From an uncultured Oscillospiraceae bacterium (GTDB lineage: Bacteria; Bacillota; Clostridia; Oscillospirales; Oscillospiraceae): a DNA stretch of 34,256 nt. The number at the start of each line of letters is the position of its first letter. Position 1 is the stretch's first letter. Shown piece after piece: positions 10,101-17,593 of this stretch. The notes under the pieces were generated by a model, which made no database searches, was not told where the DNA came from, and saw only the letters and a list, made by a program, of their open reading frames with translations. Made by a program: the position numbers and the translations under genes. The stretch is taken from contig CANQFT010000020.1 in NCBI GenBank assembly GCA_947599925.1, positions 1 through 34,256 on the forward strand, written 5' to 3'.

Positions 10101-13100
10101 GGCGTACCGCATCAAGAACGTCAACAGCGGCAAGTATCTGATGAACGCCAGCACCACGGCCAAGGGCGACGTGACCCAGGGCAGCGACATCAGCGACGCC
10201 CGCTCCCTCTGGTTCGTCTCCTACAACGACGACGGCAGCTGCACCCTGAAAAACGGAAGCGGGTACTACCTGGACGTGTCCAACGGCTCCGCCAACGACG
10301 GCACCAACATCCACACCTGGGAAAACAACGGCACCGACGCCCAGAAGTTCAAGCTCATCAAGCGGCCCGGCGGCTGCTACGCCATCAAGACCGCCGTGTC
10401 CAACTACAACAGCGGCGTCAACGTCCACTACGCCCGGGTCACCGACGGCGCCGCCGTCAACGAGTGGTCGTACAGCGACATGGGCAACAAGCAGTGGATC
10501 TTCGAGCCGGCCGCGGACTACGCCGGCGGACTGCACAAGGGCGATATGCTCCGCATCCGGCAGAGCGTGAACACCGACTACACCGCGCTCTACGGCGGCT
10601 CCCGGATCCGGCTGGTGAGCAAGGAGAACTCCAACTCCAAGTCCACCGACGTCCTGCGGAAGTACGACAACACAAGCTCCGAGTGCCTGCTGCGGGACAA
10701 CTACTCCACCTTGGACATCTACCCCAACTTTGACAAGCGGGACAACAAGGTGATCGTCCGGGTGCCCACCGCCAGCCTCTCCAAGTTCGACCGCTCCCAG
10801 GGCATCTTCACCGCCCCCTCCGCCGTGGCGGGAGAGTACACCGAGTACACGGTGGTGGACTCCGACGTCTTCGCCGCGGGGGTCTACTACGACCTCACCG
10901 CCGTGACCAGCTCCCAGGACAATGTGGCGGTGTGGAACCCCATCCACCGCGAGGAGAAGTACTCCCAGGAGACCTTCCACTTCCGGGCCAACGATGAGCT
11001 GGAGGAGAACATCGTCTATCTGGACGCCCAGAAGGCGGACGGCACCTTCTACTCCCTCTCCGCCAGCACCTATTACTCCGACGCGGCCCTGGACAACAGC
11101 TCCGACGGCCAGGCGTGGCTGGGCGCGGACGGGGTCTATGTGGTGGTCGATCCCCGGCACTACGGAATGTCTGTGGAGGGCAAGCTGGACACCATCCCCA
11201 TGGCCGGGGTCGCCGGCTGCCGCGTCCTCTACAAGACCGTGGCCTCCGGCCTGGAGGAATACCACGAGGTGACGCTCACCACCGGCAAGACCAAGCACTA
11301 CACCGACAGCGAGGGCAAGGATCTGACGGTCTACGACGTGGGCCTGGGGAACATGGTGGTCCGCTCCTATGACGAAAACGCGCCCCACGCCAGCGGCGTG
11401 GCGGCCACCGACGTCAACCTGAACTCCTACGAGAACGTCCCCATCGACGACCAGGCCATCACCTACCTGAGCGCCTACATCGACAACAACGGCACCACCT
11501 ACTATGACACCGACGGGGTCAAGCGCACCGAGACGGTGAAGAAGGTGGACTTCGTCATCTACGACGGGGTGACCCACGCCAAGAAATTCACCATCACCGG
11601 CGCCACCTCCGCGGACAACGGACGGCACTGGGAAGTGGCCTATACCTTCAAGCCCTCGGAGACGGACAAGTACCTCCCCAGCGACAGGATCTACCTGTCC
11701 ATCACCACCGACCGCTATGTGGGCAACGGCAAGGCCCCGGATGAAGATGGCGTGATCCAGGACAACCCCGCCCTCCAGGAGACCACCTACGCCCCGGTCT
11801 ACACCGGCCTCACCCTCACCTCCACCAACCTGCGCGAGCCGGTGACCCAGGACGTGGACTTCCCCACCGATGTGGGCAACTTCCTCACCCTCCCGCTGAT
11901 CGGAAGTCTGGACGCCACCTTCAACATCAAGAAGGTCAGCCTGTCGCTGACCGAGCTTGAGGGCGGCAAACAGCGCCTCTCGGTGGGGTACATCCCCAAG
12001 AGCGACGAGGAGAACGCGGACATCGCCGACGACGGCAACGAATACGGGCTCTTTGACCTGGCGAACAAGGCCGCCGGCGTGAAGAACTTCGGCGAGAAGG
12101 CGGGCAGCAAGAGCTCGCTGGGCATGAAGAGCTGGGGTCTCTTCCCCATCTTCGGGCTGTACATCGACTTCGGCGTCAAGGAGGTGCAGAAGTACACCGA
12201 GCACACCTCCAAGCAGTTTGTCTTCTGCGGCGGCGGGCTCTACATCGGCATCACGGGCAGCTTCCGGCTGGTGCAGTATTTCATCATCGGCTGGTTCCCC
12301 CTGTACGTGGGCGCCGAGGGCGAGCTCACCGTGCTGGCCGACGCGGGGCTCTCCGTGGCGAACGAGGACACGGCCACCAAGGAACAGCTGCTCAACACCG
12401 AAAACTCCTTTAACGACGGCTTCTACGCCGACATCACCCTCCAGGCCAACGCCGTGGTGAAGGCCTACGTGGGCGCGGGGCTGTGCGGGACCCTGGGCGC
12501 CCGAGGCGGGTTACAGTTCGACGGCAGCTACATCTTCAAGCCAAACGTCACCGTCACCAATCCCGGCTTCCACGCCAACGGCCTCTTCCTCAACGTCTCC
12601 ATCCGCATCTGGATCGACGCGGTGATCTTCGCCATCCCCATCCCGGTGGTCAACCTGGTGGAGAAGCGGTACGGCTACTACGAGGACGTGGCCAACAGCA
12701 AGAAGGACCACGGCTCCCTGCTCTCCGCCGAGGAGACCGAGCCGCAGGTGTTCATGCGCCCCCGCAACTCCGGCCAGTCCCAGTGGCTGCCCCAAGGCGG
12801 GGAGGCCACGCCGTTCAGCACCTTCCAGGAGAAGGGCTCCGTGGTGCTCTCGGAGAACGGGTATGACCGGGCCGATCCCCAGCTGATGGACCTGGGCGAC
12901 GGGCGGATCCTGCTGGTCTTTGTGGGGGACGACCCCGCCCGGACGGACGAGGAGCGGACCGCCGTCATGTACAGCGTGTACGACGGCAGCACCTGGACCA
13001 CGCCCCAGATCCTCCAGGACGACGCCGCGGCGGACTTTGAGCCGGACCTGTGCGACGCGGGGGACAAGGTCCTGATCTCCTGGACCTCCCGCGCCACCGG

Positions 13101-15774
13101 CACGCCCTACACCAACGAGACCGACTACCTCAAGAGCCTGGACGTGTACGCCGCCACCATGGACAAAGCGACCCTGGCCCTCTCGCCCATCGAGCGGCTC
13201 ACCGATGACGAATTTTACGACAGCGCGCCGGTGGGGCTCTATGACGACCAGTCCGGGGACATGATGGTCTACTACCTGAAGTCGGAGGTCAAGGGCGACT
13301 TTGCCGACGCGGTGATGCCCACCAAGAACGAGAGCGTCATCGTCTATATGCTCTACGACGCCTCTGAGGGCAAGTGGGCCAGAGATTACTACTACCCCAA
13401 CGAGGTGGAGAGCGCCGACGCCGAGGCCGAGCTGGTCCAGGACTGGGGCGGCCAGCGGTTCCTGGCCTCCCCCATCCGGGACCAGGACTTTGACATGAAC
13501 GATCCCCCCATCATCGACTTTGACGCCATCAGCTACAACGGCATCGGCCTCTACACCTTCACCGTGGACGCGGACAACAACATGGACACCGACGCCGACA
13601 GGGAGCTGTTCGTCCAGGCGTACAACTTCGAGGCCCACACCACCTATGTGCCCATCCGCGTCACCAACGACGCCCTGCCCGACGCCCGGCCCCAGCTGGT
13701 CCGCAACGGGGACTACACCTACCTGTTCTGGCTGGAGAACAACAAGGACGTGCGCTACGTCAACGCCAGCAACCTGATCCGCTACGGCGTCAACGACGAC
13801 GGCACCCTCCGGCCCGACGGCTCGGTGGTGGGTCAGGACGAGCAGGGGAAGAACATCTACTACGAGCTGGACCGGGACGTGGTGTTCTTCTGCAACGCCG
13901 AGGGGGAGACCATGGAGCCCACCTTCGGCAGTTACACCGCCTTTGTGGACCAGGACGACAACCTCTTCATCACCTGGCTCCAGCCGGTCTCCGGCGAGGA
14001 CGGCACGGAGGACGGCCAGGAGGTGTTCGCCTCCGCCCTGATCCGTGACCCGGAGGGCACCAGCTGGTCCGACGGCGTGCGCCTGACCCACAGCGGCGCC
14101 TTCAACGACGAGGTGGCCATGCTCACCGACGCCGACGGGGACCTGCTCATCGTGGACAACCAGTACCACATGGACCTGACCGACACCGATCCGAACCACA
14201 CGGTCACAGACGTGAAGCTGGTGGCCACCTCCTTTGAGACGGTGGGCTCCATGGAGGTGACGAACGCCACCTTCTCCGACCTCACCCCCGTGGCCGGCAG
14301 CGACGTGGACGTGGAGCTGCAGGTCCGCAACACCGGGCTGAAGAGCGCCAAGGGCTACCACATCGCGGTCTACGCGGTGGAGAACGGCGAGGTGGGCGAC
14401 ACGCCCATCTACGAGGCGGACCGGGACACGCTGGTCACCCCCTCCTCCTCCGACCTGGTGGACTTCACCTGGACCATGCCCGCGGACTACGAGGGGATCC
14501 AGACCCTGGCCCTGCGGGCGCTGGTGACCGAGAACGAGATGGACGAGACCTCTCAGTTCACCTCGGAGAGCCTGCTGTTCCAGCCGGAGTACCAGCTGGT
14601 CAGCTACGAGGTGACACAGCGGGAGGACGGCTTCTACGTGGACTACACCATCGCCAACCAGGGCAACCTGTCCGCCTCCCAGGCAGACGGCGACACGCTG
14701 GTGGTGGGCTATAACGACATCTACCACACCGGCCAGGAGATCGGCGAGTTCCTCCGCGCCCCCGTGGGCGACCTGGCCATCGGCGAGGAGCGCAGCTACG
14801 GGATGCCCCTCTCCATCGACCCCGCGGCCTTCTCCTGCGGCTCCACCTCCGCCTTCATGGAGGTCCGGGACAAGGAGGACGAGCCGGTCTCCGAGGCAAA
14901 AACCTTTGACATTTTCCTGGAGCGGCCGTATCATATCGTTGTGAACGGCAACGAGAACCTTGAGACCGTCTCCCTGCGTCCGGGCCAGGAGCTGGCCCTC
15001 AGCGCCTCCTACGCCCCCAGCGACTACTACCTGGACGGCGACATCCTCTTTGCCGTGGAGAACAGCGACGTGGCCCGCGTGGAGAACGGGCGGCTGGTGG
15101 CCGTGGCCCCCGGCGCCACCCAGCTGGAGGTGAGCGTCGCCCCCTACGGCGGCTACCGCACCATCCCGGTGGTGGTCCAGGACGCCTCCTCCAGCAGCAG
15201 CCGGCGGCCCAGCCAGACCTCCGGCGACGACCAGACGACCCAGCCGGAGGACAACGTCCCCGTCTGGGAGCGGTTCTCCGACGTGGCGAAGGGCAGCTGG
15301 TATGAGGAGGCTGTGGCCTTCGCGGTGGAGCGCGGCCTCTTCCAAGGCGTGGGGGAGAGCACCTTCGCCCCCAACGGGGAGATGACCCGCGCCATGCTGA
15401 TGACCGTCCTGGCCCGCCTGGACGGGCAGGACACCACGGGCGGTTCTACCTGGTATGAAAAGGCCATGGCCTGGGCGGTGGAGGCCGGGATCTCCGACGG
15501 CACGGACCCGGAGGGGAACATCTCCAGAGAGCAGCTGGTGACCATGCTCTACCGCTACGCGGGCAGCCCGGCGGCGGACGCCGCCACGGGCATGGCGGGA
15601 TTCGTGGACGCGCAGGACATCTCCGCCTGGGCCCAGACCGCCATGCGCTGGGCGGTGAAGGCCGGGATCATCCAGGGCAAGAACGGCGGCCGGCTGGATC
15701 CCAAGGGCCCCGCCACCCGCGCGGAGGTGGCCACGGTGTTCCAGCGCTTCCTGGCAACCCAGAGCGAGAACTGA
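7153..15774 (+). CDS. Giant SLH-anchored surface protein with Calx-beta, ricin-like, CARDB and Ig-like modules
   Basis: This is a 2873-residue secreted protein. Residues 1-32 are a Sec signal ending in a signal-peptidase-I site near ARAEA. In order I see a Calx-beta-like domain (about 35-115), an acidic Val/Pro/Asp/Glu repeat linker (about 190-280), one or two further Calx-beta domains (about 335-500, with VTILDDED and VEGRDYSQV), two ricin-type beta-trefoil repeats (about 840-1120, each with NSGKYL and WENNG/WGYNG signatures), and a long beta-rich middle. A probable beta-propeller-like stretch (about 1890-2330), a CARDB-like domain (about 2370-2480), a BIG2-like domain (about 2600-2676) and a Ser-rich linker lead to three SLH repeats (about 2705-2873). 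SLH repeats bind secondary cell-wall polymer, so the protein should coat the wall. It has its own Sec signal and is probably not cargo of the ABC exporter, yet it is coupled to it by an ATGA overlap. The domain edges are estimates. Confidence 0.88.
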   Translation: MKAKRFWRRALSGLLTCALTVGLVQLPARAEAADVYLPQSSLSQEILSGDGFYLATAQAEIHEESGAAHLFRIARGGEATEAAAVRLDILDITAKYGRDYVIRVHGHGDDEVQNAEESRSLLEEIQENPDEILEENYSDGLVSGEDISDQEMEERYQDDVEALAGYLDDAMGQEIAVDVDEAEEVPEANEPGEVAEVPVFDEADDAPEADVADTANEIAEVPATDEADDAPEVPAVDEADEAPEVPVVDVADDAPEADVADTADEIAEVPVTDEGDEAVLEAQKVGGLSLKEARELATGLPSDRQPMDGGEALTQYSQSLLTALSQELNSAYLELEFAPGETEKYVEIVPLDNDLGDGDRTFQADLFALSENAQVSDASGITVTILDDEDHDSPVLSFQSASYVPAGGFVTVTVERQGAVNQMAMAHLTTQAGTAVEGRDYSQVDTSILFPYGITQRRVNIPVRSDYLAEDATFQVRLDDPVNCDLGARTATTVIISPDSESFQMAALDTPETPQGDTDQAVPMVEANVNSIITGPALDLTKAYGTGVSDGGHSQVEGSEWELYAETDIYDSVNAWANWNPGEHYDYSGWQVHWTLSSGSPCYPRTSFEMYDSSSSGWKTFYSTGNDDERWERTSNIFFGMDRSKEIFVNLGRDGSFFGKSPTLRIHSMKPILRPFEVSLMGAEPLYFLNEQGVYVANTDISELRSANDVLLQGASNTGKGTAVKFSGNTITLTTSSTYAYIKGLQLVKNGNVKVIKNDYPVGTTSASFQLTNDFIKQNLDYITFVNNGSNGRKGQITVQPILGYYDSNVTIHSDYRGQTEIIRSQYSPSSSVIDGLPVGLCTIQNANSGKYLANASTDGSGNVTQEDLTNDARTIWNISYFRDGRTCYIMNQSGYYLNVQRMFSDDGINIQTWGYNGSLAQLFYIQPQSDGSYAILTASSGLKSGLDVDSPMWDSGANVYQWKFSGLKSQRWIITPEAPAAGAYRIKNVNSGKYLMNASTTAKGDVTQGSDISDARSLWFVSYNDDGSCTLKNGSGYYLDVSNGSANDGTNIHTWENNGTDAQKFKLIKRPGGCYAIKTAVSNYNSGVNVHYARVTDGAAVNEWSYSDMGNKQWIFEPAADYAGGLHKGDMLRIRQSVNTDYTALYGGSRIRLVSKENSNSKSTDVLRKYDNTSSECLLRDNYSTLDIYPNFDKRDNKVIVRVPTASLSKFDRSQGIFTAPSAVAGEYTEYTVVDSDVFAAGVYYDLTAVTSSQDNVAVWNPIHREEKYSQETFHFRANDELEENIVYLDAQKADGTFYSLSASTYYSDAALDNSSDGQAWLGADGVYVVVDPRHYGMSVEGKLDTIPMAGVAGCRVLYKTVASGLEEYHEVTLTTGKTKHYTDSEGKDLTVYDVGLGNMVVRSYDENAPHASGVAATDVNLNSYENVPIDDQAITYLSAYIDNNGTTYYDTDGVKRTETVKKVDFVIYDGVTHAKKFTITGATSADNGRHWEVAYTFKPSETDKYLPSDRIYLSITTDRYVGNGKAPDEDGVIQDNPALQETTYAPVYTGLTLTSTNLREPVTQDVDFPTDVGNFLTLPLIGSLDATFNIKKVSLSLTELEGGKQRLSVGYIPKSDEENADIADDGNEYGLFDLANKAAGVKNFGEKAGSKSSLGMKSWGLFPIFGLYIDFGVKEVQKYTEHTSKQFVFCGGGLYIGITGSFRLVQYFIIGWFPLYVGAEGELTVLADAGLSVANEDTATKEQLLNTENSFNDGFYADITLQANAVVKAYVGAGLCGTLGARGGLQFDGSYIFKPNVTVTNPGFHANGLFLNVSIRIWIDAVIFAIPIPVVNLVEKRYGYYEDVANSKKDHGSLLSAEETEPQVFMRPRNSGQSQWLPQGGEATPFSTFQEKGSVVLSENGYDRADPQLMDLGDGRILLVFVGDDPARTDEERTAVMYSVYDGSTWTTPQILQDDAAADFEPDLCDAGDKVLISWTSRATGTPYTNETDYLKSLDVYAATMDKATLALSPIERLTDDEFYDSAPVGLYDDQSGDMMVYYLKSEVKGDFADAVMPTKNESVIVYMLYDASEGKWARDYYYPNEVESADAEAELVQDWGGQRFLASPIRDQDFDMNDPPIIDFDAISYNGIGLYTFTVDADNNMDTDADRELFVQAYNFEAHTTYVPIRVTNDALPDARPQLVRNGDYTYLFWLENNKDVRYVNASNLIRYGVNDDGTLRPDGSVVGQDEQGKNIYYELDRDVVFFCNAEGETMEPTFGSYTAFVDQDDNLFITWLQPVSGEDGTEDGQEVFASALIRDPEGTSWSDGVRLTHSGAFNDEVAMLTDADGDLLIVDNQYHMDLTDTDPNHTVTDVKLVATSFETVGSMEVTNATFSDLTPVAGSDVDVELQVRNTGLKSAKGYHIAVYAVENGEVGDTPIYEADRDTLVTPSSSDLVDFTWTMPADYEGIQTLALRALVTENEMDETSQFTSESLLFQPEYQLVSYEVTQREDGFYVDYTIANQGNLSASQADGDTLVVGYNDIYHTGQEIGEFLRAPVGDLAIGEERSYGMPLSIDPAAFSCGSTSAFMEVRDKEDEPVSEAKTFDIFLERPYHIVVNGNENLETVSLRPGQELALSASYAPSDYYLDGDILFAVENSDVARVENGRLVAVAPGATQLEVSVAPYGGYRTIPVVVQDASSSSSRRPSQTSGDDQTTQPEDNVPVWERFSDVAKGSWYEEAVAFAVERGLFQGVGESTFAPNGEMTRAMLMTVLARLDGQDTTGGSTWYEKAMAWAVEAGISDGTDPEGNISREQLVTMLYRYAGSPAADAATGMAGFVDAQDISAWAQTAMRWAVKAGIIQGKNGGRLDPKGPATRAEVATVFQRFLATQSEN
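7777..7983 (+). repeat. Acidic 48-codon repeat inside the giant surface protein
   Basis: GCCGACGTGGCCGACACGGCC occurs at 7777 and again 144 bases later at 7921. Both copies continue with codons for the EIAEVP segment. Shorter DEADDAPE-type subrepeats fill the unit. It codes a negatively charged, probably extended spacer whose length could change by recombination. Confidence 0.7.
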
Positions 15775-15815
15775 CCTAAAAACCATCCAATTTGAATCAG
15801 AAGGAGGAATTGACC

Positions 15816-15959
15816 ATGACGGACAAGAAGCAAGAGGACGAGGAAGTGCGCGAGGTCGATCTGGAGGACTTGGAGCAAGTCACCGGCGGCGGCGCCTTCT
15901 CCAACATCCCCAGGGTCCCGGAGAAGCCCATCGACGACCAACTGCGGGACAAGGCGTAA
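15816..15959 (+). CDS. Double-glycine leader precursor peptide, likely cargo of the C39 exporter
   Basis: This 47-residue peptide has a strong ribosome site (AAGGAGG at 15801-15807) eight bases before ATG. The acidic leader contains VDLEDLEQVTGG. Counting back from the Gly24-Gly25 cut, Val is at -4, Leu at -7 and Val at -12, the hydrophobic spacing that C39 peptidases recognise. Cleavage would release 22 residues starting GAFSNIPRVP and ending LRDKA. That product has three Pro, one Phe, equal numbers of acidic and basic residues, one Ser and no Cys or Thr. It does not look like a lanthipeptide or a cationic pore-forming bacteriocin, so a signal or surface-acting peptide is as likely. It is the last gene of the operon, 41 bases after the giant protein and just before a strong terminator. 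Confidence 0.85.
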   Translation: MTDKKQEDEEVREVDLEDLEQVTGGGAFSNIPRVPEKPIDDQLRDKA

Positions 15960-15980
15960 ACTGCCCAAAGCAGACAAAAA

Positions 15981-16012
15981 TCCCTGGAGCCACAAGGCTC
16001 CAGGGATTTTTT
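15981..16012 (+). terminator. Strong terminator of the exporter/peptide operon
   Basis: A perfect 11-bp stem (TCCCTGGAGCC with GGCTCCAGGGA) and a 4-base loop are followed by six T. An A run before the stem makes it usable from the opposite strand too, for the leftward gene that ends at 16050. Confidence 0.93.
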
Positions 16013-16049
16013 GCGTCCGGACGGCTTTGCCGGGACGGTTTCGGCAGGT

Positions 16050-16625
16050 TTACGGCTGGGCGGAAAGCGCCTCCCCTTCCCCGCGGGTCTTTTCGCGGAA
16101 GAGGGCCTTGAAGATGGTCCGCACCGCGGGCTGGATGAAAAACAGCTGGCTGAAAAAGGCGAAGGGGAAGTTGAGGCAGACCAGCTTCAGCCAGTTGGCC
16201 AGCAGGGTGATCGGATGGAAGCCCAGGTAGTACGGGTAGTAGAGAAACGCGGCGAGGAAGCTCATGGCCGGACACATGATCCCCACCGTGGCGCAGATCA
16301 CGGCGGTCTCAAAGAGCATGGGGTGGGTCTCGGCGGGGTCGAACACCCGGCAGGCCAGCCGGAAGGAGAGGGGGCTGCCCAGCAGGTTCTCCAAGAGGTA
16401 GGCCAGGCAGAACTCCACGCCTACGCAGGCCCAGATGGGCAGATACGCGCCGCACAGGTAGACGCCGCCCTGCTTTTCCAGCGCCGCCAGGACGCCGGTG
16501 GTCTGGTTCAACTCCATCAGGGCCGCGCCGTTGACCACGTAGAGGCTGTAAAACACATAGGCGTGGACGGTGATGAGGACGGTGATCAGGGCGAACACCA
16601 TCCTCTGGGCTTGGTTCTTTGGCAT
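16050..16625 (-). CDS. DUF2798 family membrane protein
   Basis: This 191-residue protein starts at the ATG at 16625 preceded by GGAGGAG; an in-frame upstream ATG has no comparable site. It starts MPKNQAQRMVFALITVLITV, the usual opening of DUF2798 proteins, and holds about four membrane helices in two similar halves: residues about 8-30, then 58-80, then 105-130 with ICATVGIMCPAMSF, then 145-165 with CLNFPFAFFSQLFF. The two-half layout is common for this family in Clostridia. The biochemical role is not known. It converges on the exporter operon and shares the two-way terminator at 15981-16012. Confidence 0.8.
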   Translation of the reverse strand: MPKNQAQRMVFALITVLITVHAYVFYSLYVVNGAALMELNQTTGVLAALEKQGGVYLCGAYLPIWACVGVEFCLAYLLENLLGSPLSFRLACRVFDPAETHPMLFETAVICATVGIMCPAMSFLAAFLYYPYYLGFHPITLLANWLKLVCLNFPFAFFSQLFFIQPAVRTIFKALFREKTRGEGEALSAQP

Positions 16626-16694
16626 AAGAATATCTCCTCCATTTTCGCGCAAAAAAACACACGCGGCCGGCGGCAAATCATACTCTGTGATCAG

Positions 16695-16723
16695 ATTTAC
16701 GTGCCAAGCACTACGTGTGTCAA
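16695..16723 (-). promoter_or_regulatory. Candidate promoter of the DUF2798 gene
   Basis: On the minus strand a perfect TTGACA (16718-16723) is followed 17 bases later by a weak GTAAAT (16695-16700). An alternative pair is TTGGCA (16702-16707) with TATGAT (16677-16682) at a 19-base spacing. The choice between them is open. Confidence 0.45.
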
Positions 16724-17027
16724 TATGCGCTTATTCAATTTTGCAAGGGGTAGAATACCACATTTTGGCGGAAAAATCAAGGGGAAAACCAGAGGGGAGG
16801 GGCGGTATAGCGCCGTTGGGACGGGGCCCGACGCGATCGACAGCCCCTCTCCCGCCCGGCGGTTTCTGTCCCTCTCCGCGCATTTCCCAGTGTGGGTCTC
16901 GCTTGGGTCAGCAAAATTCCCGGACTGCTTGATCGCTTTTGCCTCCGCCTTTTGGACGGCGGCGCCCCGGCCACTTCTGCCCGCGGGGCGGAGAGCGTGC
17001 TGTATGCCCCTGCATTTTAGTGCACCG
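16724..17027. other. Intergenic stretch without a recognised gene
   Basis: There is no convincing reading frame on either strand. The stretch lies between a leftward and a rightward promoter. It contains a small CCGCC/GGCGG inverted repeat near 16949-16966 but nothing I can assign. Confidence 0.5.
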
Positions 17028-17056
17028 TTGACACGGCTTTGGAGCGGTGGTAAAGT
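17028..17056 (+). promoter_or_regulatory. Promoter of the DUF5713 gene
   Basis: TTGACA (17028-17033) and TAAAGT (17051-17056) are 17 bases apart, 33 bases before the start codon. Confidence 0.65.
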
Positions 17057-17088
17057 GGAAGCGGCGGATCGCAGATGGGAGGGCGGGT

Positions 17089-17415
17089 ATGAAGGCGTTT
17101 GATCAAAACCACAAATTGTTGGACGAGATGTATCAGGACGAGTATTTTCCGGACTTTTTGGTGGACAAGGTAAGGGGCGAGCTCCAAAAGGTGATCGACC
17201 TGCTGGAAGCGGGCGAAACAGACGCCGGGGTCATTCAGGAAAAGCTGGACGAGATGGTCCGCGCCATCAACGACCTGCAGGATGAATTTGACGAAAACGG
17301 CAGCGAGATCGAGACCGTGGCCCGGGACAGCATCGGCGGGCACGTGGGCTACATACTAAAATGGTTCGGCATCCCCATCGACGCGGAGGAGGCCATCCGG
17401 GAGCGGGAGTGGTAA
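17089..17415 (+). CDS. DUF5713 family protein
   Basis: This is a 108-residue, soluble, mostly helical acidic protein. The ATG at 17089 is preceded by GGGAGGGCGGG and gives a natural start just upstream of LLDEMYQDEYFPDFLVDKV; the upstream in-frame extension is basic and has no ribosome site. The block EIETVARDSIGGHVGYI and the C-terminal REREW match what I recall of DUF5713 proteins, whose function is unknown. It is a single-gene unit with its own promoter and terminator. Confidence 0.75.
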   Translation: MKAFDQNHKLLDEMYQDEYFPDFLVDKVRGELQKVIDLLEAGETDAGVIQEKLDEMVRAINDLQDEFDENGSEIETVARDSIGGHVGYILKWFGIPIDAEEAIREREW

Positions 17416-17459
17416 AAAAGAGGAAGAACGTCCGCATAAGGACTTTCTTCCTCTTTTTG
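17416..17459 (+). terminator. Terminator of the DUF5713 gene
   Basis: AAAGAGGAAGAA and TTCTTCCTCTTT arms, with a GTCC/GGAC inner stem, are followed by a T run ending at 17458. The hairpin begins directly after the stop codon. Confidence 0.9.
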
Positions 17460-17489
17460 TCCCCGCGGGGCGGGAACGGCCAAAGCAAC

Positions 17490-17524
17490 GGCCCGGAGAT
17501 ACAGAGCCTCTGCATCTCCGGGCT
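17490..17524 (-). terminator. Long hairpin, probable end of the leftward lipoprotein cluster
   Basis: A 17-bp near-perfect inverted repeat (GGCCCGGAGATACAGAG with CTCTGCATCTCCGGGCT) lies just downstream of the leftward small genes. The T tail is poor on both strands, so it may protect the 3' end rather than terminate efficiently. Confidence 0.5.
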
Positions 17525-17542
17525 GTTCGATTGATTAGGCAG

Positions 17543-17593
17543 TCAGATGCATAGCATCGCCGAAATGATCCTTTTAAAGAGTTTTGAATTCAT
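17543..17593 (-). CDS. 16-residue peptide or truncated signal-peptide remnant
   Basis: The ATG overlaps the lipoprotein stop (ATGA) and is preceded by an excellent AAGGAGGG site located inside the end of the lipoprotein gene. It codes MNSKLFKRIISAMLCI and then TGA. The sequence is basic then hydrophobic, like the start of a secretion signal cut short, or a tiny membrane-active peptide. No coding-like sequence continues past the stop in any frame that I can recognise. Confidence 0.45.
   Translation of the reverse strand: MNSKLFKRIISAMLCI

Noticed and set aside
3557-15786. Very long minus-strand frames (for example 3557-6343, 6688-9591, 9910-12204, 12511-15786)
   Set aside because: They lie opposite strong, domain-bearing genes, are rich in His, Gly, Val and Gln as expected from GC-rich antisense, and show no domains.
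15816-15959. Lanthipeptide or other Cys/Thr-based RiPP
   Set aside because: The core has no Cys or Thr, and no LanM, radical SAM, YcaO or similar enzyme lies in the window.
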